Source: Zobellella maritima | Lineage (GTDB): Bacteria > Pseudomonadota > Gammaproteobacteria > Enterobacterales > Aeromonadaceae | Direction: 5' to 3' | Length of the DNA stretch: 64,000 bases | NCBI RefSeq assembly: GCF_003075035.1 | Contig: NZ_QCZE01000005.1 | Span: 81,712-145,711, forward strand | Shown here: piece by piece, positions 8,983 to 17,730 of the stretch | Position numbering within the stretch: the first letter of the stretch is position 1 | Layout of the letters: every line of letters starts with the position of its first letter | The notes under the pieces: model-generated | Databases searched by the model: none | Told to the model about the DNA's origin: nothing | Seen by the model: the letters and a program-made list of their open reading frames with translations, nothing else | Translations under genes and position numbers: made by a program

Positions 8983-9735
8983 TCAGGCACCGCCGGTTTG
9001 CTCCGGCAGCACCTTGCGCAGGAAGGCGCGGGTGCGTGGATCGCTCGGGTTGGTCAGCAGCCTGGCCGGTGGCCCCTGTTCCACGATGCGGCCGCCATCC
9101 ATGAAGATCACCCGATCCGCCACGTCCCGGGCGAAGCCTATTTCATGGGTAACCACCACCATGGTCTGATGTGCCAGTGCCAGCTTTTTCATCAGCCCCA
9201 GGACTTCTTCCACCCACTCGGGATCCAGTGCCGAGGTCGGCTCGTCAAACAACATCACCTTGGCATGGCTGGCCATGGCCCGGCCGATGCCGACCCGCTG
9301 CTGCTGGCCGCCGGACAGGGACGAGGGATAGGCGTCGGCCTTGTCCGCCAGGCCGATATCCGCGAGGATTCGCAGGGCTTCTTCCCTGGCTTCCTGTTTG
9401 GGGCGCTTCCAGACGGTGATCAGGCCTTCGGCAATATTGTCCCGGGCACTCTTGTTGGCGAACAGGGCATAGTTCTGGAACACGAAGGAAGTACGTTTGC
9501 GCAGCGCTATGGCTTCTTTATCCGTGTGCCTGGCCAGGTTAATCCAGAAATCGTCGATATCCAGGGTGCCTTCTTCCGGCGTTTCCAGCAGGTTCAGGCA
9601 GCGTAGCAGGGTGGACTTGCCGGTACCGGAAGGCCCCAGGATCACCACGATTTCGCCTTTTTTAATCTCCAGGTCTATGTTGTTGAGTACGGTCTGGCCG
9701 TTGTAGATCTTGGTCAGATTGTGAAGTTTGATCAT
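8983..9735 (-). CDS. Amino-acid ABC transporter ATP-binding protein
   Basis: Cytoplasmic ATPase of a polar amino-acid-type importer (GlnQ/HisP class), 250 residues. Walker [10 protein letters not shown] (about 34-42), Q-loop FVFQNYALF, signature [14 protein letters not shown], Walker [15 protein letters not shown] and switch His in VVTHEIGFA are all intact. Last gene of the binding protein-permease-ATPase trio read leftward; 7 bp separate it from the permease gene. Confidence 0.93.
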   Translation of the reverse strand: MIKLHNLTKIYNGQTVLNNIDLEIKKGEIVVILGPSGTGKSTLLRCLNLLETPEEGTLDIDDFWINLARHTDKEAIALRKRTSFVFQNYALFANKSARDNIAEGLITVWKRPKQEAREEALRILADIGLADKADAYPSSLSGGQQQRVGIGRAMASHAKVMLFDEPTSALDPEWVEEVLGLMKKLALAHQTMVVVTHEIGFARDVADRVIFMDGGRIVEQGPPARLLTNPSDPRTRAFLRKVLPEQTGGA

Positions 9736-9742
9736 GGCGGCC

Positions 9743-10408
9743 CTAATAAGCTGAATTCATACGACGCTCCAGACGGGTCTGGATATGGGTAAAGAAGATC
9801 ACCACCAGCCAGTAGATAATGGCCACCGCGATAAAGGCTTCAAAAAACTTGAAGCTGCTGGACGCCTCTTTCTGGGCCGAGGCCATGATCTCGGCCACGC
9901 CCAGGGTAAAGGCGAGGGAGGTGCTCTTGATCATGTCGATAAAATAGTTCATCAGCGACGGGGTGGCGATGCGTGCTGCCTGAGGCAGGATAATGCGTTG
10001 CATCGCCTGCCAGCGGGTCATGCCGATACTCAGCGAGGCTTCCATCTGGCTCTTGTGGATACCCAGGATGGAGGCGCGGATCGACTCGGCCATATAGGCG
10101 GCGAAATGTAGGGTCAGACCGATTACCGCGGCACTGAAGGCGTTGAGTCCGATAAATATCGGCATGATCTGCGGCAGGCCGTAATACAGCAGGAACAGCT
10201 GCACCAGCAGCGGCGTGCCCCGGAAAAAGGAAATAAACAGCTTGGCCAGGGCATTGAGCAGTGGCAGCTCGAAGGTCCTGATCACCGCCAGCAGCACGGC
10301 GATGATCAGGGCAAACAGGAACCCGAGTAGCGCCATTTCCATGGTGGTGCCCAGGTACCCGAGCAGGATGGGAAACAGCGACAGGGTATAGCCGAGGTCG
10401 AATTGCAT
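9743..10408 (-). CDS. Amino-acid ABC transporter permease
   Basis: Inner-membrane permease of the HisMQ/GlnP type, 221 residues with about five helices. The hallmark segments are present: [18 protein letters not shown] near residues 65-82 and the EAA loop [22 protein letters not shown] (about 135-156). Only one permease gene is present, so it probably acts as a homodimer. It begins 5 bp after the binding-protein gene. Confidence 0.93.
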   Translation of the reverse strand: MQFDLGYTLSLFPILLGYLGTTMEMALLGFLFALIIAVLLAVIRTFELPLLNALAKLFISFFRGTPLLVQLFLLYYGLPQIMPIFIGLNAFSAAVIGLTLHFAAYMAESIRASILGIHKSQMEASLSIGMTRWQAMQRIILPQAARIATPSLMNYFIDMIKSTSLAFTLGVAEIMASAQKEASSSFKFFEAFIAVAIIYWLVVIFFTHIQTRLERRMNSAY

Positions 10409-10413
10409 GGCCG

Positions 10414-11175
10414 TTACTTACTGGTGACGTCGACGCCGAGCCATTTTTCAGAGATATTCGCCAGGGTGCCGTCGGCACGCATCTCTGCCAGGGCAGCGTT
10501 CACTTCGGCCAGCAGCGCCTGCTGCTCGGGGCCCTTAACGAAGGGGAAGGCGTTCTCCAGGGTATCGAAGGGGGCGCCGGCTAGTTGCAGGGGCAGGCCG
10601 GATTCCTTGATCAGCTGGGCCGAACCGACGCGATCCATCACGAAAGCATCGATGCGGCCCAGTACCACGTCCTGTTCCAGATTAGTTTCGTAGGTGATGA
10701 TGTTGATTTCATTGTTCACGTCATGGGCGCGCATCAGCTGTTCGAAGTTGGAGCCCAGGTTGACCGCCACCTTTTTGCCCTTGAGGTCAGCCAGACCCTG
10801 AATGCTGTCGTTGCCCTGCCGGACCACTATCTGGGCGCCATCATAGACATAGGGGTCGGCGAAGTCGTATTTGGCCAGGCGTTCCGGAGTAATGGTGATC
10901 TGGTTGGAAATGGTGTTGATGCGGCCGGTTTCCAGCATGCCAAACAGGCCGGAGAAGTTGGCGGTGACAAACTCCACATCATGCCCGGCGCGTTTGCCGA
11001 TTTCTTTCCAGACGTCGACTTCGAAACCCTGCAGTTCATCCTGCTTCACGAAGGTGAAGGGGAAGTAGCGACCGGACATGCCGACCTTGATGGTATCGGC
11101 CAGTGCGGCCGGGGCGTTGGCCAGGGTGGTCAGCAGCACAAGGGCGGTAACCAGGCTCTTCAGTGGATGACGCAT
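10414..11175 (-). CDS. Family 3 solute-binding protein of amino-acid ABC transporter
   Basis: Periplasmic ligand-binding protein, 253 residues from the ATG at 11175 (AGAGAGAA ribosome site); the longer frame upstream lacks one. The signal peptide MRHPLKSLVTALVLLTTLA is cleaved near ALA-DTIKVG. Family signatures: GRYFPFTFVKQDELQGFEVD and the Arg/Asp-containing loop TPERLAKYDFADPYVYDG. The ligand is probably a polar amino acid or derivative, but cannot be read directly. It has its own promoter space (153 bp after the LysR gene). Confidence 0.9.
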   Translation of the reverse strand: MRHPLKSLVTALVLLTTLANAPAALADTIKVGMSGRYFPFTFVKQDELQGFEVDVWKEIGKRAGHDVEFVTANFSGLFGMLETGRINTISNQITITPERLAKYDFADPYVYDGAQIVVRQGNDSIQGLADLKGKKVAVNLGSNFEQLMRAHDVNNEINIITYETNLEQDVVLGRIDAFVMDRVGSAQLIKESGLPLQLAGAPFDTLENAFPFVKGPEQQALLAEVNAALAEMRADGTLANISEKWLGVDVTSK

Positions 11176-11328
11176 AATATTCTCTCTAATAAATGATGTC
11201 TGCCGGATCCTAAAGAACCAGGTCGGCAAGTGAAAGACGTATTTTTTATAAAGCATAACCCGAATGACCAGTATAATCTTTTGTAAAGTGCATCATTATT
11301 GAACTAATGTTGCATTATTATACAGCAC

Positions 11329-12315
11329 CTAGTATAGCTCGCCGGTTGCGTCCGGGGGCGGTGGGGCATGTTCCCGGGCGGGGGCGAGGCCGGGTCGTTC
11401 GCGCCCGTCATTGAGTAACCAGCGGATGAACTGGCGGGCCGCGGCCGAGGTATGGCGGTGACTGGGCTCCATCAGGGACAGAAACCCCTTGCTGGCCATG
11501 TGTTCTGGCAGGGCCTGCACCAGGGAGCCTTCTTTCAGGTAGGGAGCCAGCAGCCTGGACCAGCCGAGGGCGATGCCTTGTCCGGCCAGGGCGGCCTGCA
11601 TCAGCAACTGGTAGCTGTTGGCCCTCAGGGTGCGTCTGGGCGCCTGATAAGGCTCTCCGACCGCCTGAAACCAGTCTTCCCAGGTCAGCCAGTCATGATA
11701 GAAATCCTCCACCACCAGCATGCTGTGCTGTTGCAGCATCTGCTGCGGGCTGAGCACCGGACCGGCCTGCAGCAGATAACCGGCGCTGCACACGCAGATC
11801 ACGTCTTCCTGTTCGAAGAGCGGAGTGATATGGACCCCCTCCGGCGCCATTTCACCGGGGATCTGATAATAGAGCGCCAGATCGAATTCACTCAGATCAA
11901 GGCGGCGGGGATCTTCCATGGTCAGGATACGGATATCCAGCTGGGGACAGGCTTGATGTAATTCGGGCAGCTTGCGGGTCAGCCACATGGATGCCACCGT
12001 CGGGCTGGAAGCCAGGGTCAGTTGCAGCGCGCCCTGACGCCGGGTCAGGGCGGCGGTGCCGCTGGCCAGTTCCCGCAGCAGGCGTTGCACCAGGCGGAAA
12101 TAACTTTCTCCCGCCGGAGTCAGCTCGACTCCCAGGGCATCCCGTCGAAACAGCGGGCGACCCAGGGATTCCTCCAGGCGCTTTATTTGCCGGCTGATGG
12201 CGCTCTGGGTCAGGCTGAGCTCATTGGCTGCGTGGGTGAAGCTCTGGCTGCGGGCCGCGGCTTCGAAGGCCTGCAGGCAGTTAAGGGGAGGTAAGGGCTT
12301 GATCCGTTCGGACAT
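11329..12315 (-). CDS. LysR-family regulator, GcvA type
   Basis: 328 residues. N-terminal helix-turn-helix (PLPPLNCLQAFEAAARSQSF, then LTQSAISRQIKRLEE), followed by an effector domain to about residue 300 and a proline-rich tail. An AGGAAG site precedes the start. It sits 65 bp after the CocE/NonD hydrolase gene and 153 bp before the ABC transporter genes, all on the minus strand, so it is the likely regulator of either group. This is inference from position. Confidence 0.85.
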   Translation of the reverse strand: MSERIKPLPPLNCLQAFEAAARSQSFTHAANELSLTQSAISRQIKRLEESLGRPLFRRDALGVELTPAGESYFRLVQRLLRELASGTAALTRRQGALQLTLASSPTVASMWLTRKLPELHQACPQLDIRILTMEDPRRLDLSEFDLALYYQIPGEMAPEGVHITPLFEQEDVICVCSAGYLLQAGPVLSPQQMLQQHSMLVVEDFYHDWLTWEDWFQAVGEPYQAPRRTLRANSYQLLMQAALAGQGIALGWSRLLAPYLKEGSLVQALPEHMASKGFLSLMEPSHRHTSAAARQFIRWLLNDGRERPGLAPAREHAPPPPDATGELY

Positions 12316-12380
12316 AGAAGCTTCCTGCGGCTGTCCTGTGCTGATAAACCCCTACCTTACTCCCAGCGGGTGGCCCAAGG

Positions 12381-14390
12381 CTACTGCGCGACCCTGGGAA
12401 TACGGCTATCCCAGCATTTTTCGTGACACTGCTCCCCATTCAGCCAAGCAAGCTGCTTGCCACTCAGGTAGAAATGGTCCCGGTCACAGGACAACTGCAG
12501 CTCACTTTCCACCCTTACTTCCCACTCGTCCCGGCCGGCCCGGTACAGCCAATGGATATCGGCGCAGGTGGCATCGGGATCATAAGGACGGGTACGGTAT
12601 TCTTCGGTGGCTTTCTGCTCCACCCAGAGGCCGTGGTCCAGGAACCGATAGCTGCCCATGTCGTCGTCGATCCGCACGCAGACCTCGCCGCTGGCCACGT
12701 CCTCGCTGATGGTTCGCCTGGGGCTGGCTTCGCGCAGGAATTCCATGGCCACGGGAGGGGCCGCTTCCGGCGGCTGGAAGGGATTGTCGATGGTCCCGCC
12801 CTGGAATACCGGCAGTTCCAGGCGCTGCAGGCCCGGGACCAGACTCAGGGTGGTAAGCCTGGGGCTGGGCCAGAGCAGGGGGAAATGGGCGGTGGCGATG
12901 GCGATGCGCAGCCGATGGCCGGCCGGCACCCGGTAACCGATATTGTCCAGTTCCACCTCGAATGCCATCTCCTCGCCGGGGATCGGTGGGGTAAGCCGGG
13001 CCGGATCATCGCGCAATGCCAGATTCAGGGTGCCGTAGCTTATCAGGGTGGCGCGGCCGTCCGGCGCTATATCATTCAGACGCACCGTGACCTGGCCGCA
13101 GTCCTGATCGACCTTGCCCCGGAGCGCGACCCTGGGGTTGCCCAGCAGGGCCAGGGGGGCGGTCAGCGGTGCGCTGTCGAAACACAGGGAATGGGCATCG
13201 TCACGGCGCTGATCGGTGGGAAAGTCGGGACCGAACCAGATGGCACAGTACTCGCCGCCATGGACTCCGGTGGTGAGCGGAGAGCAGACGGTGGCGATCC
13301 GGGTCAGTGAGTGCTCACCTTGCTCGAGTCCGCCGTCGGCCAGGCTAAAGTCCAGCCGTTCAACCTGGCTGCCGGGCCAGCCGTCGGTCCGCACCCAGTG
13401 GCCGGGCCGGTGAGCGCTCATGGCGGAAGGCGGCTGGGCATCCTGCAGGTAGAAGGTACATTCGGGCTCGTCCATGATGCCGGTGTCCATGCCCTTCAGC
13501 CAGTGATCCCACCAGCGCAGGGCTTCCTGCAGGAAGCCGATGGCCGGATCCGGGATGGCGAAGTGGGGATACTTGTGGATCCAGGGACCGATCAGCGCCT
13601 TCTTCGGGCACTTGAGCCGTTCCATCATCCGTACCGGGGTATTGCGATAGGCATCGCCCCATCCCCCCACACAGTACACGGCAGCCTCGATATCCCCGTA
13701 GTCTTCACAGATGGAGCCATGGGCCCAGTAGTCGTCCCTGAGCGAGTGCTGCAACCAGTTTTCGGCCAGCAGCGGCATGTTATCCAGACGGTGTTTCCAC
13801 ATCGACTGCCAGGCATCGCCCACCAGCCGGGGATCCGGCACGGCGGCGGAAAAGCTCAGCATGGTCGCGGCCCAGCCCAGGTTTTCCAGCAGCAGGTTGC
13901 CGCCCTTGTAATGGATATCGTCCGCATAGCGATCGTCGGTGGAGCAGAGGGTGATGATCGCCTTCAGTGCTTTGGGTTTGCGTGCCGCCACCTGCAGGCC
14001 GTTAAAGCCGCCCCAGGAGATGCCCATCATGCCGATATTGCCGTCGCACCAGGGCTGCCGGCAGAGCCAGTCGATTACCTCGAGGGCATCGTCCTGTTCC
14101 TGCCGCAGATATTCATCCAGCATCAGTCCGTCGGACTCGCCGTTGCCGCGGATGTCCACCCGCACGCAGGCATAACCATGACCCGCCAGATAAGGGTGGG
14201 TGAGGGCGTCGCGCACCGCGGTGCCGTCCAGCTTGCGGTAGGGCAGATATTCCAGGATGGCGGGCACCGGGTTCTGCTCGGCATCGGCGGGCAGCCAGAT
14301 GCGGGCAGCCAGGCGGGTGCCATCCTTGAGGGGGATCAGCAGGTGTTCTATTTCGCGTACCTGGTAGGGAAACTCATGCTTGATTTGCAT
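12381..14390 (-). CDS. CocE/NonD-family alpha/beta hydrolase
   Basis: Hydrolase of the X-Pro dipeptidyl-peptidase S15/CocE group, 669 residues from the ATG at 14390 (MQIKHEFPYQVREIEH). The N-terminal catalytic domain carries LPYRKLDG, VDIRGNGESDG and the nucleophile elbow GISWGGFNG (Ser near residue 150). The His of the triad is probably in GPWIHKYPH. A C-terminal jelly-roll domain (about 400-600) completes the family architecture. Substrates in the family are esters and amides. Its start lies inside the 3' end of the BCCT carrier gene (17-bp overlap), so carrier and hydrolase are cotranscribed and probably handle the same compound. The compound is unknown. Confidence 0.85.
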   Translation of the reverse strand: MQIKHEFPYQVREIEHLLIPLKDGTRLAARIWLPADAEQNPVPAILEYLPYRKLDGTAVRDALTHPYLAGHGYACVRVDIRGNGESDGLMLDEYLRQEQDDALEVIDWLCRQPWCDGNIGMMGISWGGFNGLQVAARKPKALKAIITLCSTDDRYADDIHYKGGNLLLENLGWAATMLSFSAAVPDPRLVGDAWQSMWKHRLDNMPLLAENWLQHSLRDDYWAHGSICEDYGDIEAAVYCVGGWGDAYRNTPVRMMERLKCPKKALIGPWIHKYPHFAIPDPAIGFLQEALRWWDHWLKGMDTGIMDEPECTFYLQDAQPPSAMSAHRPGHWVRTDGWPGSQVERLDFSLADGGLEQGEHSLTRIATVCSPLTTGVHGGEYCAIWFGPDFPTDQRRDDAHSLCFDSAPLTAPLALLGNPRVALRGKVDQDCGQVTVRLNDIAPDGRATLISYGTLNLALRDDPARLTPPIPGEEMAFEVELDNIGYRVPAGHRLRIAIATAHFPLLWPSPRLTTLSLVPGLQRLELPVFQGGTIDNPFQPPEAAPPVAMEFLREASPRRTISEDVASGEVCVRIDDDMGSYRFLDHGLWVEQKATEEYRTRPYDPDATCADIHWLYRAGRDEWEVRVESELQLSCDRDHFYLSGKQLAWLNGEQCHEKCWDSRIPRVAQ

Positions 14391-15975
14391 TGGCCTGCGT
14401 TCCTTTAAAAGAGTGTGAGGGAGTGTGCGAGTCGGCGACCTGGGTTGTGGCGTGGTCCGGCTCCAGCAGGGCCGGATTGGAGAGCCATCGCCACAGTGAG
14501 GCACTGGCCAGCAGTATGATGAACATGGCGGGCAGGCCACCCAGGTTGGACAGCATCTTGACGCCGTCCAGGCCGACAAAGGCCACCATGATCCAGGACA
14601 CCACACCGATAATGGAGCCCCACAATACTTTCATCGGCAGGCCGGTGTTGAGGTCGCTGTCTGCGGTCAGGCCCCGGGTGCAGAGGCTGCCGATGGCATC
14701 GGTGTTGGAGTCGGCGGCGGTCACATAAGAGACGTAGGCGATAAACAGCAGCAGCACAATCATCAGCTGGCTGCCCGGCAGCTGCTCGAACAACCGGTAC
14801 AGCACATGTTCCACGCCCTGGTTGTTGAGCACCTCGTTCAGCCCCGCCGCCTGGTGCATTTCCAGGTAGATGGCGGCACCGGAGAAGATACAGATCCAGG
14901 CAATGGCGAACAGGGAGGGGAACAGCAAGTTAATGCGGATGAACTCGCGCACCGTATAGCCGCGGGCGATCTTGCCGAGGAACAGGGCGCTGATGGGTGC
15001 CCAGGCAAACCAGACCGCCCAGTAGAAGATGGTCCACCACTGGGGCCAGGGATCGCCGGCGGCGGAACCGCTGAACAGGCTGCGGCTGAAGAAGCTGTCC
15101 AGATACAGGCCGAACGACTCGGCCCCCAGGGAGATCATGAAGACGCTGGGGCCGAAGGCAAAGACGAACAGGCCGAGGAACAACAGCAGCCAGGCATTGA
15201 GTGCCGACAACCGGGCGATGCCCTTCTTCAGGCCGCTGGCGGCGGACAGCACGAAGGTGAGTACGATGACGGCGATGATGACGCCGAGGCGCAGTGGGCT
15301 GGTGTCTCCCCCCAAGTACTGGCCCATGCCGCCGGCCAGGGTCAGGGCACCGGTGCCCAGGGATGAGGCCATGCCGGCCACCAGGGCATAGAGGGCGATG
15401 GCGTCAATCATGCCGCCGAAACGGCGGGTGTTGCCGGCGCCCAGCACGGGTTCCAGCATGCTGCCGATGGAAAAGCGCTTGCGCTGATTATAGAAGGCCA
15501 GGGCAAACACCAGGGAGGGAATGGTGTAGATGGCGTAGGGGGTAAAAGACCAGTGCAGGAACATGGTCGAAACCGAGAACAGAGCGGCATCGGCAGAGCC
15601 GGGCTCGAGGCCGGCACTTTCGGGCGGTCCGTACAGATGATAGAGGGGCTCGGCCGTGGTCCAGAACAACACCCCTACCGCCAGGGTGGTGCACAGGGTG
15701 ATGGAAAACCAGCGAAGCTTGGACAGCAGGGGTTCGGCGTTATCTCCGCCGATGCGGATCTTGCCCAGGGGGGAAAAATAAACGACCACCGCCAGCACCA
15801 GCAGATAGAGGCTGCCGATATTAAACAGCCAGGAAAAATTCTGCAGGATGGCATTGTTCAATGCTTTGGTGGTGGCGAGGAAGGTATCCAGATCCAGGTA
15901 GCTGGTCACCAGGGCGGCGAGCAGCAGCAGGAAGGTGGGCCAGAATACCAGGGGCCTCAGATTGGTAGACAACAT
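14374..15975 (-). CDS. BCCT-family transporter (divergent)
   Basis: Secondary carrier of the betaine/choline/carnitine family, 533 residues, 12 helices. The start is set at ATG 15975 because GGAG lies 8 nt upstream; the ATG at 15981 is too close to it. The BCCT TM8 signature WTIFYWAVWFAWAPISALFL is clear. The usual glycine-rich GxGxG stretch before FW..AEP is replaced by TTLAVGVLFWTTAEP (about 96-110), unlike the DddT protein elsewhere in this window, so ion coupling may differ. Overlaps the hydrolase gene by 17 bp. Substrate is unknown, perhaps an ester or amide of a quaternary amine. Confidence 0.88.
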   Translation of the reverse strand: MLSTNLRPLVFWPTFLLLLAALVTSYLDLDTFLATTKALNNAILQNFSWLFNIGSLYLLVLAVVVYFSPLGKIRIGGDNAEPLLSKLRWFSITLCTTLAVGVLFWTTAEPLYHLYGPPESAGLEPGSADAALFSVSTMFLHWSFTPYAIYTIPSLVFALAFYNQRKRFSIGSMLEPVLGAGNTRRFGGMIDAIALYALVAGMASSLGTGALTLAGGMGQYLGGDTSPLRLGVIIAVIVLTFVLSAASGLKKGIARLSALNAWLLLFLGLFVFAFGPSVFMISLGAESFGLYLDSFFSRSLFSGSAAGDPWPQWWTIFYWAVWFAWAPISALFLGKIARGYTVREFIRINLLFPSLFAIAWICIFSGAAIYLEMHQAAGLNEVLNNQGVEHVLYRLFEQLPGSQLMIVLLLFIAYVSYVTAADSNTDAIGSLCTRGLTADSDLNTGLPMKVLWGSIIGVVSWIMVAFVGLDGVKMLSNLGGLPAMFIILLASASLWRWLSNPALLEPDHATTQVADSHTPSHSFKGTQANANQA

Positions 15976-16352
15976 AAACATCACTCCGTGACGGTGTTTG
16001 ATAGATCCTCGGGTGGCCGGGCTGTGGGAAACAGCCCTTGTTGCGACAACCCGGCATGACATGCTGCGAGTTTGGCGAGTGGCGAGGATCCGCTCAATCA
16101 ATTTCTGGACATGGGGTCATGCCGCTGGATCATGAACGGGGCGGGATCCCTTTTCAGTCCCCGGGATCCTGACAAGCCCGGGGTGTGGGTAGCTTGTTTA
16201 TAAAATAGTGGATCCTGTGTATGAGGTTGTGATGATCCTGGATAAGTCAAGGATCATATTTTCCAAGATCGGCACGATCCGGCTAGAGATCGGCCCCTCG
16301 GCTAAGTAGAATAACCCCCCCTTGATCAGATCCCTTAATTGCAGGAGTTTAG
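15976..16352. other. GATC-dense intergenic region upstream of dnaA; candidate oriC / dnaA control region
   Basis: 377 bp without a gene. Twelve GATC (Dam) sites occur in 16087-16332 and another at 16004; random expectation is about one per 256 bp. The sequence GATCCTG recurs three times (16165, 16211, 16234). A DnaA-box-like CCTGGATAA (16237-16245; 7 of 9 to TGTGGATAA) is followed by an AT-rich patch to 16266. A hairpin GGGCTGT/ACAGCCC lies at 16019-16037. Genes diverge from here toward rpmH and dnaA. This density is like that of E. coli oriC, but few DnaA boxes are recognisable, so origin function is inferred. Confidence 0.55.
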
Positions 16353-17717
16353 ATGAGCGCTATGCTTTGGCAGCAGTGCCTGGACCGGCTACAAGATGAA
16401 TTGCCTTCGGCGGAATTCAGTATGTGGATCCGGCCACTGCAGGCTGAGTTGGGCGACAATACCCTGACCCTGTTTGCCCCCAACCGCTTCGTGCTGGATT
16501 GGGTGCGTGATAAGTATCTAATGCGGATCAACGGTTTGCTGGGCGAGTTTTGCGGCAGCAACTGCCCCGTGCTCAAGTTCGATGTGGGCAACAAGCCGGC
16601 GCAGGTGAACCTGGTGGCCAACAGCAAGCCCCAGGAAAAGGTGCAGATGGCGCCTTCCTGGATCACCCAGGCCGAGGACAAGCCGCAGATCAACCACAAG
16701 AGCAATATGAACACCAACTATACCTTCGATAATTTCGTCGAGGGTAAGTCCAACCAGCTGGCACGGGCGGCGGCCCGTCAGGTGGCGGACAATCCGGGTG
16801 GCGCCTACAATCCGCTGTTTTTGTACGGTGGTACCGGTCTGGGCAAGACGCACTTGCTGCATGCGGTCGGCAACGGCATCCGTGCTCGCAAGACCAACGC
16901 CAAGGTTATCTACATGCATTCCGAGCGCTTCGTGCAGGATATGGTGAAGGCGCTGCAGAACAATGCCATCGAAGAGTTCAAACGCTACTACCGTAGTGTC
17001 GACGCCCTGTTGATCGACGATATTCAGTTCTTCGCCAACAAGGAGCGTTCCCAGGAGGAGTTCTTCCACACCTTCAATGCGCTGCTCGAAGGCAACCAAC
17101 AGATCATCCTGACCTCGGACCGTTACCCTAAAGAGATCAACGGGGTGGAGGATCGGCTCAAGTCCCGCTTCGGCTGGGGGCTGACGGTGGCGATAGAGCC
17201 GCCCGAGCTGGAAACCCGGGTCGCCATTCTGATGCGCAAGGCGGCGGAAAACAACATGCATCTGCCCGATGAGGTGGCCTTCTTTATCGCCAAACGGCTG
17301 CGTTCCAATGTGCGTGAGCTGGAAGGGGCGCTGAACCGGGTGATAGCGAATGCCAACTTCACCGGCCGGGCCATCAACATCGATTTCGTGCGTGAGGCAT
17401 TGCGTGATCTGCTGGCTTTGCAGGAAAAGCTGGTGACCATCGACAATATCCAGAAGACGGTTGCCGAGTATTACAAAATCAAGGTGGCGGATCTGCTGTC
17501 CAAGCGCCGTTCCCGCTCGGTGGCGCGTCCGCGTCAGCTGGCGATGGCGCTGGCCAAGGAGCTGACCAACCATTCGCTGCCCGAGATCGGCGATGCCTTC
17601 GGCGGTCGCGACCACACGACCGTGCTGCACGCCTGCCGGAAAATTGGGCAGTTGCGTGAAGAGAGTCATGATATAAAGGAAGATTATTCTAACCTCATCC
17701 GTACCCTTTCTTCCTGA
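16353..17717 (+). CDS. dnaA: Chromosomal replication initiator DnaA
   Basis: AAA+ initiator that binds DnaA boxes and melts oriC; 454 residues (E. coli 467). Domain I (1-90, [15 protein letters not shown]), a short linker, AAA+ domain III with Walker [12 protein letters not shown] (about 153-163), Walker [11 protein letters not shown], sensor motifs, and the DNA-binding domain IV signature [15 protein letters not shown] (about 415-430). An AGGAG ribosome site precedes the start. It leads the dnaA-dnaN-recF-gyrB series. Confidence 0.98.
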   Translation: MSAMLWQQCLDRLQDELPSAEFSMWIRPLQAELGDNTLTLFAPNRFVLDWVRDKYLMRINGLLGEFCGSNCPVLKFDVGNKPAQVNLVANSKPQEKVQMAPSWITQAEDKPQINHKSNMNTNYTFDNFVEGKSNQLARAAARQVADNPGGAYNPLFLYGGTGLGKTHLLHAVGNGIRARKTNAKVIYMHSERFVQDMVKALQNNAIEEFKRYYRSVDALLIDDIQFFANKERSQEEFFHTFNALLEGNQQIILTSDRYPKEINGVEDRLKSRFGWGLTVAIEPPELETRVAILMRKAAENNMHLPDEVAFFIAKRLRSNVRELEGALNRVIANANFTGRAINIDFVREALRDLLALQEKLVTIDNIQKTVAEYYKIKVADLLSKRRSRSVARPRQLAMALAKELTNHSLPEIGDAFGGRDHTTVLHACRKIGQLREESHDIKEDYSNLIRTLSS

Positions 17718-17730
17718 TTCGGAGAACACC

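Noticed and set aside
13311..14408. 365-codon open frame on the plus strand
   Set aside because: It is antisense to the CocE/NonD hydrolase, whose motifs are clear; the product is low-complexity and matches nothing.
15976..16352. Cluster of consensus DnaA boxes expected for an origin
   Set aside because: No exact TTATCCACA was found on either strand; only weak matches (7 of 9) were seen, so the origin call stays tentative.
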